Shown in pieces: positions 53,828-62,657 of a stretch of DNA of 62,680 nt; position 1 is the first letter of the stretch; every line of letters begins with the position of its first letter. Made by a program: the position numbers and the translations under genes. Source of the DNA: Candidatus Bacteroides intestinipullorum (GTDB lineage: Bacteria; Bacteroidota; Bacteroidia; Bacteroidales; Bacteroidaceae). The stretch is taken from contig JAHLFO010000015.1 of assembly GCA_018883785.1 (NCBI GenBank), positions 1 through 62,680 of the forward strand. The letters run 5' to 3'. The notes under the pieces were generated by a model, which worked only from the letters and a program-made list of their open reading frames with translations, was not told the origin of the DNA and did not search any database.

Positions 53828-53838
53828 ATTCATTACGT

Positions 53839-53958
53839 GAGTTCGGGATAATAAAATTTAAATAGGAGCCTATTGCTTTTTTTGACAATAAGCCTAAAGC
53901 ATTGCAAGGTTATGCTATTGAACAATCATTAATTCTGTTTTAATATTATCCCGAACTC
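53839..53958. mobile_element. 120-bp MITE-like element
   Basis: Perfect 14-bp terminal inverted repeats GAGTTCGGGATAAT (53839-53852) and ATTATCCCGAACTC (53945-53958) enclose 92 bp of AT-rich DNA with no gene. If the flanking ACGT/ATGT is included, the repeats are 19 bp with one mismatch. It probably moves with a transposase encoded elsewhere; no clean target duplication is visible. Confidence 0.7.
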
Positions 53959-54013
53959 ATGTATTCATTGAATAAGATAGGTTCGAAATTTGTATAATAT
54001 GCTAAGTATAAAT

Positions 54014-55189
54014 ATGATGCGTGATTTATGGTTCGTATTGATAGTTATTTGTTTGAGCGCCTGTGGCAGTCCGCGCCTCTATACGTCGCGCATCACGTTG
54101 GATGTGGACAGCACCTTTACCAAAGAGGGACAATGGGTGTATTTGTGGGGATTTAAACCTTGGGTGAGTGGAAATGAAACGGCCATTTTTGATTCTGTTT
54201 ATCTTAAGCCTTATCAGAGAAAAGCAAAATTGAAGGTTCGGCAAGATGTGGAGCGTTGGTTTTATATACTCTTTAGCAAAAACGGACCTTATGATAATAT
54301 GGCAAATGTATTTCTTTTGGAACCACGGGCGAAAGCAACTTTAAAAGTGCTTCCGGATAGGTGGAACGAGGCTGGGCGTATCTTCCTTTCCGGTAAAGGA
54401 AGTACTGCGGCAAGTGTGTTGTTGAATTTTAAAGATTATTTTTTCCAGCAAATGGAGTATGCTATGGATTTAACTTCGGAAGGGCGGAAACTTTGTATGA
54501 AGCAATTGGCCGACAGCTGTTTGCACCTGATTAAAGAAGTTCCTTATCCAGAGGCAGCAATTGGCCTCTCTATAACTTTGCGCAGTTTTGCAGCTGGCAT
54601 CATTGGGCAAGATACGCTAGATGTTCTTTCAAGCTATCTTAGGGAAAAATTTCCTGACCATCCCTTTGACGCTCCTCATATTCCGGAGACAAAAATTGCC
54701 CAGTTAGCAGAAGAACGTATACATTTTGTGAAGGAACAAAGAGGTAATACATGGTTGCAGGATACGGCTATAGGGTCGCCGTTGGACGTCTATTTTTATG
54801 GTTTGAATGACAAGTGGATATCTGCTAAGGATTTGCCTCAAGAATATGTATTAGTGGATTTTTGGGCCAGTTGGTGCAAACCTTGTCAAAAGGAGGTTCC
54901 CTATCTGAAAGCGGTGTTGGAAAAGTATGGAGACAGGGTGGCTATTTATGCGGTTTCTGTCGATCGGTTCCCCAAAAAGTGGCGAAAGGCCATAGAACGC
55001 GATGGAACACAAATGTTTATGCACACCATCGGTGCCTCTCGCGACGGATTGCCTAATGCCCGGATACAAGGCATGGGTATTAAATCCATTCCTGCCAATT
55101 TCCTGCTGGACAAGGAGCGGCGCATCGTGGCGAAAGACTTGCGGGGTGAACGACTGATGCAGGTGTTGGATAGCTTGATGAGCAAATAA
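54014..55189 (+). CDS. TlpA-like thioredoxin lipoprotein 2
   Basis: 391 residues from ATG 54014 (signal MMRDLWFVLIVICLSAC); ATG 53999 upstream is possible. Same domain plan as copies 1 and 3: N-terminal beta domain, helical middle, thioredoxin fold with WASWCKPCQKE (C288/C291). The segment CGSPRLYTSRITLDVDSTF and the last 35 residues are nearly identical to the paralogues, the middle is not, and codon use in the middle is AT-richer. Its signal peptide and upstream DNA differ from the other two. It lies between the MITE and the 35-bp duplication. Confidence 0.9.
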   Translation: MMRDLWFVLIVICLSACGSPRLYTSRITLDVDSTFTKEGQWVYLWGFKPWVSGNETAIFDSVYLKPYQRKAKLKVRQDVERWFYILFSKNGPYDNMANVFLLEPRAKATLKVLPDRWNEAGRIFLSGKGSTAASVLLNFKDYFFQQMEYAMDLTSEGRKLCMKQLADSCLHLIKEVPYPEAAIGLSITLRSFAAGIIGQDTLDVLSSYLREKFPDHPFDAPHIPETKIAQLAEERIHFVKEQRGNTWLQDTAIGSPLDVYFYGLNDKWISAKDLPQEYVLVDFWASWCKPCQKEVPYLKAVLEKYGDRVAIYAVSVDRFPKKWRKAIERDGTQMFMHTIGASRDGLPNARIQGMGIKSIPANFLLDKERRIVAKDLRGERLMQVLDSLMSK

Positions 55190-55192
55190 TGG

Positions 55193-55227
55193 GCTTGGGA
55201 GCATTTGAGATATGTATTGACATAAAA
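55193..55227 (+). repeat. 35-bp direct repeat, copy B (VKOR gene tail remnant)
   Basis: Exact copy of 53436-53470, starting 3 bp after the stop of TlpA-like gene 2 and followed, as in copy A, by a leader repeat. Here it is non-coding. It marks the right edge of a 1.76-kb inserted or duplicated block. Confidence 0.95.
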
Positions 55228-55234
55228 GATATTT

Positions 55235-55322
55235 GTTTCGCGCAAAGCGAGTGGCCGTTAGGGATTCCGGCTTGAAATAAAATCCGAGGTAACTATTTTA
55301 GGGGTCTTAATTTGTTATTTGT
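55235..55322 (+). repeat. Leader repeat copy 3 (upstream of TlpA-like gene 3)
   Basis: 88 bp, nearly identical to 46785-46872, and the identity continues into the signal peptide of the gene. Likely promoter and 5' UTR of the TlpA3-PCAT-HlyD operon. Confidence 0.85.
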
Positions 55323-56519
55323 ATGAAGGCATTACGTTGCCCAATGAAACATTGGGGCTATTTATTTTTAGTTGCTTTGTTGGTGTGTTCTTGTGGCAGT
55401 CCGCGGCTCTATACGTCGCGCATCACGCTGGATGTGGATAGCACCTTTATCGAAGAGGGGCAATGGGTCTATGTATATGGAGTTAAAGGTTGGGTTAGTG
55501 GAAATGAAACGGCCATTTTTGATTCCGTATTTCTTAAACCTCGTCAGCGGAAAGTAAAGCTGAAAGTGCGACATGATGCCCAAGAACGCTTATTTGATAT
55601 TTTCTTCTCTAAAAGAGGTCCATGGAATCTCTTGAACAGTGGTTTTTATTTGCCGCCACGTTCCAGGGTTACATTGAAGGTGGAGCCGGACATGCGGGAC
55701 GAAAATGGCCGTATCTGTTTATTGGGAAAAGGCAGTGAGCCGGAGACGCAGAGACAAGCTTTTAGGGATTACTATATACGGAACATGGATAGCATTATTG
55801 ATTTGCCTTCTGGCGAACGTAAGCGCATCATGCGTCAAGTAGCGGATTCTTGTTTGCGTTTGGCACGTGAGACGACTTATCCGTCGCTGGCCAGACATCT
55901 GCATGGAGTTGCCAAGCATGATCTGGTGGGTGTGTTGGGACAGGAGGCTATTGATAGTCTGGGGCGTTATTTGGCGGTGAAGTTTCCCCGGTACTTTGTT
56001 CGTAGCATCAACAAGCCTGCAACCTCAGCGGCCAAATGTTTTGTGGCAAAGCAGATGGCATTGCAGCAAGAGCGGTTGGAGGCATTGAGGCAGGATACGG
56101 CTCGTGGTGCAAAGTTGGATGTCTATTTCTGTGGAGATAAAGGCATGGTTTCTGCGGATGATTTGCCCCAGGAATATGTGTTGGTGGATTTCTGGGCCAG
56201 TTGGTGCAAGCCTTGCCAAAAGGAGGTGCCTTATCTGAAAGCTGCGTTGGACAAGTATGGGGACAGACTGGCCGTTTATGCTGTTTCGTTAGACCGCTAT
56301 TTAAGCCGCTGGCGTAAGGCCATAGAGCGGGATGGCACACAGGCATTCATCCATACCATAGGTTCCGGCATGGACGGATTGCCCAATCCCCGTGTGCAAG
56401 GGATGGGCATCAAAGCCATGCCTGCTAATTTCCTGCTGGACAAAGACCGGCGCATCGTGGCGAAGGACTTGCGGGGTGAACGACTGATGCAGGTGTTGGA
56501 TAGCTTGGTGAGCAGATAA
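55323..56519 (+). CDS. TlpA-like thioredoxin lipoprotein 3
   Basis: 398 residues with the same lipobox (LLVCSC) and first 20 residues as copy 1, the same thioredoxin site (WASWCKPCQKE, C295/C298) and C-terminus, but a different middle (residues ~55-260). It ends 14 bp before the exporter gene, so at least this copy is transcribed with the exporter, supporting a role on the exported peptide. Possible roles are reduction or isomerisation of the peptide disulfide outside the cytoplasm. Confidence 0.9.
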   Translation: MKALRCPMKHWGYLFLVALLVCSCGSPRLYTSRITLDVDSTFIEEGQWVYVYGVKGWVSGNETAIFDSVFLKPRQRKVKLKVRHDAQERLFDIFFSKRGPWNLLNSGFYLPPRSRVTLKVEPDMRDENGRICLLGKGSEPETQRQAFRDYYIRNMDSIIDLPSGERKRIMRQVADSCLRLARETTYPSLARHLHGVAKHDLVGVLGQEAIDSLGRYLAVKFPRYFVRSINKPATSAAKCFVAKQMALQQERLEALRQDTARGAKLDVYFCGDKGMVSADDLPQEYVLVDFWASWCKPCQKEVPYLKAALDKYGDRLAVYAVSLDRYLSRWRKAIERDGTQAFIHTIGSGMDGLPNPRVQGMGIKAMPANFLLDKDRRIVAKDLRGERLMQVLDSLVSR

Positions 56520-56533
56520 AATAAGGCATTGTA

Positions 56534-58723
56534 GTGAGACGTTTCCCCTATTTCTCCCAGCATGACACCATGGACTGCGGCCCTACCTGCCTGCGCATGG
56601 TGGCAGCCTACCACGGTAAGCGTTATTCCTTGGAACGCCTGCGGGAGAAAAGTTTCCTTACCCGCGAGGGCGTTTCCCTGCTGGGCATCAGTGAGGCGGC
56701 AGAGAAGATAGGACTGCGCAGCATGTGCGTGCAGATTGGCTACGACCTGCTGACGGAAGCCCCCTTGCCCTGCATCGTGCATTGGAACCAGCAACACTTT
56801 GTGGTGGTGTACAAGCTGGACAAGCAGCGGGTGTGGGTGGCCGACCCGGGGGCAGGGAAACTGAAGTATACGAAAGAGGAGTTTTGCCGCTGCTGGCTGA
56901 GCAGTCGCAAGGAGGGAGAGGATAGAGGCGTGGCCCTGCTGCTGGAACCTACGCCGGAGTTTTATGCCGCGGATGAAGACGAGGATGAGAAGTCGGCGTT
57001 CAAGGGCTTCCCTTTCCTCTTCACTTATCTGCGGCCGTACAAGCAGCTGGTGGGGCAGTTGTTGCTGGGGCTGCTGTTGGGCAGCCTGATCCAGTTGCTG
57101 CTGCCCTTCCTGACGCAGAGCGTGGTGGACTTCGGCATCAACAACCAAAACCTGGGCTTCATCTACCTGGCCCTGATAGCCCAACTGATGCTGACCTTCA
57201 GCAGTGCGGCGGTGGAGTTCATCCGCGGGTGGATATTGCTGCACCTGGGCACGCGCATCAACATCTCGCTGATAGCGGACTTCCTGAGCAAGCTGATGCG
57301 GCTGCCGATGGGCTACTTCGACACGAAGATGACGGGCGACATCCTGCAACGCATCAACGACCATACGCGCATACAGGACTTCCTGACGGGTAGCAGCCTG
57401 AGCGTGGTGTTCTCGGCGTTCAACATCGTGGTGTTCGGACTGGTGTTGCTGCTCTACAACGGATGGGTGTTCCTGATCTTCATGGGAGGCAGCGCGCTCT
57501 ATGCGGGCTATGTGTGGCTGTTCATGAAGAAACGCGCGGAGCTGGACCACAAGCGCTTCGCGCAGCAGAGCGCCAACCAGAGTAGCGTGGTGCAGCTGGT
57601 GAACGGAATGCAGGAAATCAAGCTGGCCGGCTGTGAACGCCAGAAGCGTTGGGAGTGGGAGCGGATACAGGCCCGGCTGTTCCGGGTGAACGTGAAAAGC
57701 TTGGCTTTGCGCCAATATCAGGATTCGGGAGCGGTGCTCATCAACCAGACGAAGAATGTGGTGATCACGGCGTTGGTAGCCGGACTGGTGGTGCAGGGGG
57801 ACATGACGCTGGGCATGATGCTGTCCGTGCAATACATCATCGGGCAGCTGAACAGTCCGGTGAATGAATTGATTACGTTTGCGCGCGACATGCAGGACGC
57901 CCGCCTGAGCATGGACCGCCTGGGCGAGGTGAGGGGCAAGGAGGACGAGGAACCTGCGGACAAGGAATTGCTGCGGGAGATACCGTCGGGCAGGGACCTG
58001 GTGGTGGAACACCTGGACTTCAAGTATGACCCGCTGGCTGAGCGGAACACCCTGGAGGACATCTGCCTGCGCATGGAGAGCGGAAAGCAGACGGCCATCG
58101 TGGGCATGAGCGGCAGCGGCAAGACGACGCTGGTCAAGCTGTTGCTGGGCTTCTATCCGCCGGGCGGAGGGCGCATCTTGCTGGGCGATACGCCGCTGGA
58201 AACATGCAGCATGAGGGCGTGGCGAAGGAGGTGCGGGGTGGTGATGCAGGACGGCTTTATCTTCTCGGACAGCATAGCGGGCAACATCGCCCCGGGTGTG
58301 GAGCGCATCGACAAGGCACGCTTGCGCCGGGCGGCAGAGGTGGCCAACATACACGGCTTTGTGGAGAGCCTGCCCTTGGGCTACAACACGAAGATAGGGC
58401 AGGAGGGACACGGCCTGAGCCAAGGGCAAAAGCAGCGCATCCTGATAGCCCGGGCGGTGTATAAGGATCCGGAGTTCATCTTCTTTGACGAAGCCACGAA
58501 TGCCTTGGATGCCAACAACGAGCGGGTCATCATGGAGAATCTGGAGCAGTTTTTCCGCGGAAAGACATCGGTGGTGGTGGCGCACAGGCTGAGTACCGTG
58601 CGCCGGGCGGACAAGATTGTGGTGATAGACCGGGGGCGTATAGCCGAAGAAGGTACGCACGAGGAGCTGGTGGCCCGCAAAGGAAAGTATTACAGGCTGG
58701 TGCAAAACCAGTTGGAACTTTAA
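56534..58723 (+). CDS. Peptidase-containing ABC exporter (PCAT, C39 peptidase)
   Basis: 729 residues from GTG 56534. N-terminal C39 cysteine peptidase with complete active site: C15 (MDCGPTC), H88 (NQQHFVVV) and D104 (VADPG). Then six transmembrane helices (~160-430) and a nucleotide-binding domain (Walker A GMSGSGKTT, signature GLSQGQKQR, Walker B FIFFDEATNALD, H-loop AHRLST). Such proteins cut leaders after Gly-Gly and export the core peptide. The only double-glycine precursor seen nearby is 53563-53778, its presumed substrate. Confidence 0.95.
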   Translation: MRRFPYFSQHDTMDCGPTCLRMVAAYHGKRYSLERLREKSFLTREGVSLLGISEAAEKIGLRSMCVQIGYDLLTEAPLPCIVHWNQQHFVVVYKLDKQRVWVADPGAGKLKYTKEEFCRCWLSSRKEGEDRGVALLLEPTPEFYAADEDEDEKSAFKGFPFLFTYLRPYKQLVGQLLLGLLLGSLIQLLLPFLTQSVVDFGINNQNLGFIYLALIAQLMLTFSSAAVEFIRGWILLHLGTRINISLIADFLSKLMRLPMGYFDTKMTGDILQRINDHTRIQDFLTGSSLSVVFSAFNIVVFGLVLLLYNGWVFLIFMGGSALYAGYVWLFMKKRAELDHKRFAQQSANQSSVVQLVNGMQEIKLAGCERQKRWEWERIQARLFRVNVKSLALRQYQDSGAVLINQTKNVVITALVAGLVVQGDMTLGMMLSVQYIIGQLNSPVNELITFARDMQDARLSMDRLGEVRGKEDEEPADKELLREIPSGRDLVVEHLDFKYDPLAERNTLEDICLRMESGKQTAIVGMSGSGKTTLVKLLLGFYPPGGGRILLGDTPLETCSMRAWRRRCGVVMQDGFIFSDSIAGNIAPGVERIDKARLRRAAEVANIHGFVESLPLGYNTKIGQEGHGLSQGQKQRILIARAVYKDPEFIFFDEATNALDANNERVIMENLEQFFRGKTSVVVAHRLSTVRRADKIVVIDRGRIAEEGTHEELVARKGKYYRLVQNQLEL

Positions 58724-58729
58724 TGAAGA

Positions 58730-60025
58730 ATGAAGAATCAGACTGACGATATCGAATTGCGGAGCGAGGAAGTGCAGGACATCCTGACCCGTCCGCCGGG
58801 AGTGTTGGTGCGTTGGGGCATCACCGTGTTTTTCGGCGTGCTGGCCGTGGTGCTTATCGGTGGTTGTTTCTTCAAATATCCCGATACGGTGAGTGCCGAG
58901 GTGACTGTCACCACCGAGCATCCGCCGGTGTGGATGGTGGCGCGTGGCAGTGGGAAAATCAAAGAGGTGTATCATGCCGACCGGGATTCCGTATATCCGG
59001 GTGATTTGATAGCCGTGTTGGAGAATCCGGCTGAAACGGGCGATGTGTTGGCCTTGCGAAGATATTTGCAGGGGTTCAGGCAGGCAGACAGTTGCGTGTT
59101 GGGATGCCGCTTCCCGGAGAAACTGGCGCTTGGCAGCATACAACCGGCTTATGCGGCTTTTCTCCGGGCGATGACGGATTACCGCAATTTCCTTTCGTTG
59201 GACCTGTATGCACAGCAGATGTCGGCTACACGGCGGGAGCTGGCAGAGTACAAGGACTACATCTTCCACTTGCAGCGGCAGGTGGAATTGGACGGGAAGC
59301 AGTCGGAAATCGCGGAGAACGTGCATCGGCGGGAAAGCCTCCTGTTTGCTGACGGACTGATATCGGAAGCGGAATATGAAGAGGCCCGCCAGGAATTGCT
59401 GAGCAAGCAGCAGGGAACGGAACAACTGATGACTTCTTTGTCGTCGGCGCGCATACAGCAGGCGCAGTTGCAGCAGGCTTTGGTGGAGACTGAGATGGAG
59501 CGTGCACGGGAGAGCAACTCGTTGGGCACGGCGCTGAAGGCTGCATACGATGAGCTGCTGGCCAGCATAGAGGAGTGGACATTGGCTTACCTGTTTACGA
59601 GTCCGGCAGCCGGTATTTTGTCGTATAATGATGTATGGCAGGCCAATCAGAATGTAAATAGTGGCGACAAGGTGTTCTCCGTGGTGTCTGAACAACCAGG
59701 GGAAATCATCGGGAAGATGAAATTACCGGCTGACGGTTCGGGAAAGGTGCAGGCCGGACAGCGGGTGAATATCAGCTTGTCGGGTTTGCCGTATCTGGAG
59801 TTTGGCTTCCTGACGGGCAAGGTGCAGTCCGTCAGTCTGTTGCCGGATGAGGAAGGACTATACACGGTCACGGTCTCCTTGCCACAGGACTTGCAGACCT
59901 CATACGGCCATCACATCCCTTTCGGGGGCGAGATGCCGGGGCAGGCGGAGGTGTTGACGGATGAGCGTAGCCTGACAGCCAGGCTGGTCAGTCCGTTGCG
60001 CTATCTGTGGGAGAAGTACCGTTGA
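58730..60025 (+). CDS. HlyD-family secretion adaptor
   Basis: 431 residues: cytoplasmic tail, one transmembrane helix (WGITVFFGVLAVVLIGGCFF), lipoyl half (VARGSGKIKEVYHADRDSVYPGDLIAVLE), a long coiled-coil hairpin (~residues 155-265) and the second half with barrel. It would join the PCAT to an outer-membrane channel; no TolC gene lies beside it, so a shared one is needed. It starts 6 bp after the exporter gene. Confidence 0.93.
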   Translation: MKNQTDDIELRSEEVQDILTRPPGVLVRWGITVFFGVLAVVLIGGCFFKYPDTVSAEVTVTTEHPPVWMVARGSGKIKEVYHADRDSVYPGDLIAVLENPAETGDVLALRRYLQGFRQADSCVLGCRFPEKLALGSIQPAYAAFLRAMTDYRNFLSLDLYAQQMSATRRELAEYKDYIFHLQRQVELDGKQSEIAENVHRRESLLFADGLISEAEYEEARQELLSKQQGTEQLMTSLSSARIQQAQLQQALVETEMERARESNSLGTALKAAYDELLASIEEWTLAYLFTSPAAGILSYNDVWQANQNVNSGDKVFSVVSEQPGEIIGKMKLPADGSGKVQAGQRVNISLSGLPYLEFGFLTGKVQSVSLLPDEEGLYTVTVSLPQDLQTSYGHHIPFGGEMPGQAEVLTDERSLTARLVSPLRYLWEKYR

Positions 60026-60144
60026 GAACCGGCCTTTCTGCCGCTATCTCCCATGGGGGCAATTATCTGCGAAAAAGGGGATAGTGGATGGTTAAAAGAA
60101 GTTATAAAACTGATTGTGAAAACTTTTTGCGCTGGAAAAGTTTC

Positions 60145-60152
60145 TATTTTTG
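60145..60152 (+). promoter_or_regulatory. -7 box of the cysQ operon
   Basis: TATTTTTG fits TAnnTTTG, 20 bp before the cysQ ATG; TTTG at 60126-60129 is closer than the usual -33. Confidence 0.5.
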
Positions 60153-60172
60153 CGACTTCATAGGCGTAAAAT

Positions 60173-60985
60173 ATGAAAGACGAATATATACTGAAAACGA
60201 TAGAAGCAGCCTTGCTGGCCGGCGCAGAGATCATGAAGGTCTATGAGGACCCGGAGGCCGATTTCCAGGTGGAAAGGAAGGCGGACAACTCGCCCTTGAC
60301 GATTGCCGACCGCCGGGCGAACGAGACTATTGTCCGGGTGTTGCAGCAGATGCCTTACCCGGTATTGAGCGAAGAAGGAAAACTGCTCCCTTATGCGGAT
60401 AGAGCAGCGTGGAAAGAACTGTGGGTGGTGGACCCGCTGGACGGGACGAAGGAATTCATCAAACGCAACGGGGAATTTACCGTGAACATCGCTTTCGTGC
60501 GCGATGGCGTGCCGGTGATGGGTGTCATTTATGTGCCGGTAAAGCGGGATTTGTATTTTGCCGCCGAAGGGTTGGGGGCTTTCAAACTGGCGGACATCAC
60601 CGGGCTGGAGCAGCCTTCCTCGTTGCAGGCATTGACGGAGCGCGCCGTGCGTTTGCCGGTGGAGGAGAAGCGGGATACGTTTGTCGTGGTGGCTTCGCGC
60701 TCGCACAGCACGCCGGAGACGGAAGCCTACATTGAGCGGATGCGCCGGGAACATGGGCAGGTGGAGTTGCGCTCCAGCGGCAGTTCCTTGAAGATCTGCC
60801 TGATTGCCGAGGGAAAGGCGGACGTTTATCCTCGTTTTGCTCCCACCATGGAGTGGGACACGGCGGCAGGACATGCCATCGTGCGGGCAGCCGGAGGTGA
60901 AATTTGGCAGGCGGACAAGCATGAGCCGTTGCAATATAATAAAGAGAATCTGTTGAATCCTTGGTTTATTGTAATGAAGAACTGA
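60173..60985 (+). CDS. cysQ: 3'(2'),5'-bisphosphate nucleotidase CysQ
   Basis: 270 residues of the inositol-monophosphatase-like family: SPLTIADRRANETI, LSEEGK, the metal site VVDPLDGTKEFIKRNGEF and PTMEWDTAAGHAI. It removes the 3'-phosphate of PAP, the by-product of sulfate reduction through PAPS. It heads an operon with an SLC13 permease and a probable cysC. Confidence 0.95.
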   Translation: MKDEYILKTIEAALLAGAEIMKVYEDPEADFQVERKADNSPLTIADRRANETIVRVLQQMPYPVLSEEGKLLPYADRAAWKELWVVDPLDGTKEFIKRNGEFTVNIAFVRDGVPVMGVIYVPVKRDLYFAAEGLGAFKLADITGLEQPSSLQALTERAVRLPVEEKRDTFVVVASRSHSTPETEAYIERMRREHGQVELRSSGSSLKICLIAEGKADVYPRFAPTMEWDTAAGHAIVRAAGGEIWQADKHEPLQYNKENLLNPWFIVMKN

Positions 60986-61070
60986 GAATGAAGAATGATG
61001 AATAGCTCTGGCAAGAGAAGAAAAGGTAGGAATCGCGTGATTCTTCATTCATCGTTCTTCATTCTTCATT
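60973..61070. repeat. Inverted repeat of AATGAAGAATGA words
   Basis: AATGAAGAACTGAGAATGAA...AATGATGAAT at 60973-61003 and the opposite ATTCTTCATTCATCG...ATTCTTCATT at 61040-61070 form an imperfect dyad between cysQ and the permease gene, overlapping the last codons of cysQ. Confidence 0.65.
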
Positions 61071-61073
61071 AAT

Positions 61074-62654
61074 ATGGAGTTTATGAATTTTGAGATTATC
61101 TTTGTATTGCTCGGCCTGATCGGGATGCTGGTGGCACTGATTCTTGACAAGATGCGTCCGGGCATCGTGTTGCTGAGCTTGGTAGTGTTGTTCATGGTGG
61201 CGGGCATCATCACGCCCAAGCAGATGGTGGCCGGATTCAGCAACCGGGGCATGATCACCGTGGCCTTGTTGTTCCTGGTCAGCGAGGGCATCCGGCAGAG
61301 CGGGGCATTGAGTGCCGTGGTCAAAAAGCTCTTGCCGGAGAAGGGCACTTCCGTCACCAAGGCGCAGTTGCGCATTCTGCCCATCGTAAGTGCTTTTTCT
61401 GCCTTCCTCAACAATACGCCGGTGGTGGTCATCTTTGCTCCCATCTTGAAGAACTGGTCGAAGCGGGTAGGCCTGTCCTGCACAAAGTTCCTGATACCGC
61501 TGTCCTACGCCACGATACTGGGTGGCCTGTGCACGCTGATAGGCACGTCTACCAATCTCGTGGTGCACGGCATGATGATTGACAAGGGGATGGAGGGGTT
61601 GAAGATGTTTGATCTGGCCTATATCGGCATCCCCATCACGGTGGTGGGCTTGGCCTTTATCATTTTGACTTCCAAGAAACTGCTTCCGGCCGAGCGTCCG
61701 GACAATTTTGAGGAGGAAGAGAGCGAGACGGCAGAAGACACGGGGCGTCATGTGGTGGAAGTAGTCTTGGCTTCCCGCTTCCCGGGCTTGAAACGCAAGC
61801 TGAAGACGTTTGACTTCAAGCGCCGCTATGGTGCGGAGGTGAAGGAAATCCGCCAGAACGGACAGGTGATTACCGACAATCTGGGCGAGGTGCGCTTGCA
61901 GGAAGGGGATACGCTGGTACTTCTGGCTGACGATGCCTTTACGAAGACTTGGGGCGATTCGTCCGTCTTCCTGATGATGACCAACGGGCAGGAGATTCCA
62001 ACCAATCCGGTGCCGTCGTGGAAGAAGTGGACAGCGTTTGCCCTGCTTATTATCATGATTGTGGGGGCAACCATTGGAGAACTGCCTTATTTCCAGGAAC
62101 ATTTTCCTAATGTAAAGATGGACATGTTCTTCTTTGCTGCCGTCACGGCCGTGGTGATGGCTTGGCTGAAGATGTTTCCGCCCAAGAAATATACCAAATA
62201 TATCAGTTGGGACATCCTGATTACCATTGCCTGTGCCTTTGCCATCAGTGCGGCGATGGAAGAATCCGGGCTGGCAGCGCTGATTGCCGACTTCATCAAG
62301 AGTGTGTCCGGCTCTTTGGGGGCTTGGGGCGCTTTGGGACTGCTGTACCTGGTGACGCTGCTCATTACGGAACTGATAACGAACAATGCCGCGGCCGCCT
62401 TGGCCTTCCCGTTGGCGCTGGAGACGGCAGCTAAGTTTGGGGTAGACCCCATGCCGTTCTTCATAGCTATCTGTATTGCCGCTTCTGCCGGATTTGCCAC
62501 GCCCATTGGCTATCAGACGAACCTGATTGTGCAGGGCGCGGGCAACTATAAGTTTACGGACTTTGTGAAAGTGGGCCTTCCGATGGATTTGATAGTGATG
62601 ATTATTTCCGTGGGACTGATTCCGTTGATTTGGCCGTTTACACCTATTATATAA
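61074..62654 (+). CDS. SLC13-family permease with RCK/TrkA_C-like domain
   Basis: 526 residues, about ten transmembrane helices in two CitMHS/DASS halves (NNTPVVVIFAPILKNW, GGLCTLIGTSTNLVVHG; NNAAAALAFPLALETA, ATPIGYQTNLIVQGAG). A single soluble TrkA_C-like insert (residues ~205-300) separates them. Position after cysQ suggests a sulfate transporter for assimilation. ATG 61074 is used; ATG 61083 is an alternative. Confidence 0.92.
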   Translation: MEFMNFEIIFVLLGLIGMLVALILDKMRPGIVLLSLVVLFMVAGIITPKQMVAGFSNRGMITVALLFLVSEGIRQSGALSAVVKKLLPEKGTSVTKAQLRILPIVSAFSAFLNNTPVVVIFAPILKNWSKRVGLSCTKFLIPLSYATILGGLCTLIGTSTNLVVHGMMIDKGMEGLKMFDLAYIGIPITVVGLAFIILTSKKLLPAERPDNFEEEESETAEDTGRHVVEVVLASRFPGLKRKLKTFDFKRRYGAEVKEIRQNGQVITDNLGEVRLQEGDTLVLLADDAFTKTWGDSSVFLMMTNGQEIPTNPVPSWKKWTAFALLIIMIVGATIGELPYFQEHFPNVKMDMFFFAAVTAVVMAWLKMFPPKKYTKYISWDILITIACAFAISAAMEESGLAALIADFIKSVSGSLGAWGALGLLYLVTLLITELITNNAAAALAFPLALETAAKFGVDPMPFFIAICIAASAGFATPIGYQTNLIVQGAGNYKFTDFVKVGLPMDLIVMIISVGLIPLIWPFTPII

Positions 62655-62657
62655 TAT

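Noticed and set aside
56297-59695. A 1132-residue open frame on the minus strand
   Set aside because: It lies entirely antisense to TlpA3, PCAT and HlyD genes, which have clear family motifs; its composition (His, Gln, Arg-rich) is typical of antisense shadow frames in GC-rich DNA.
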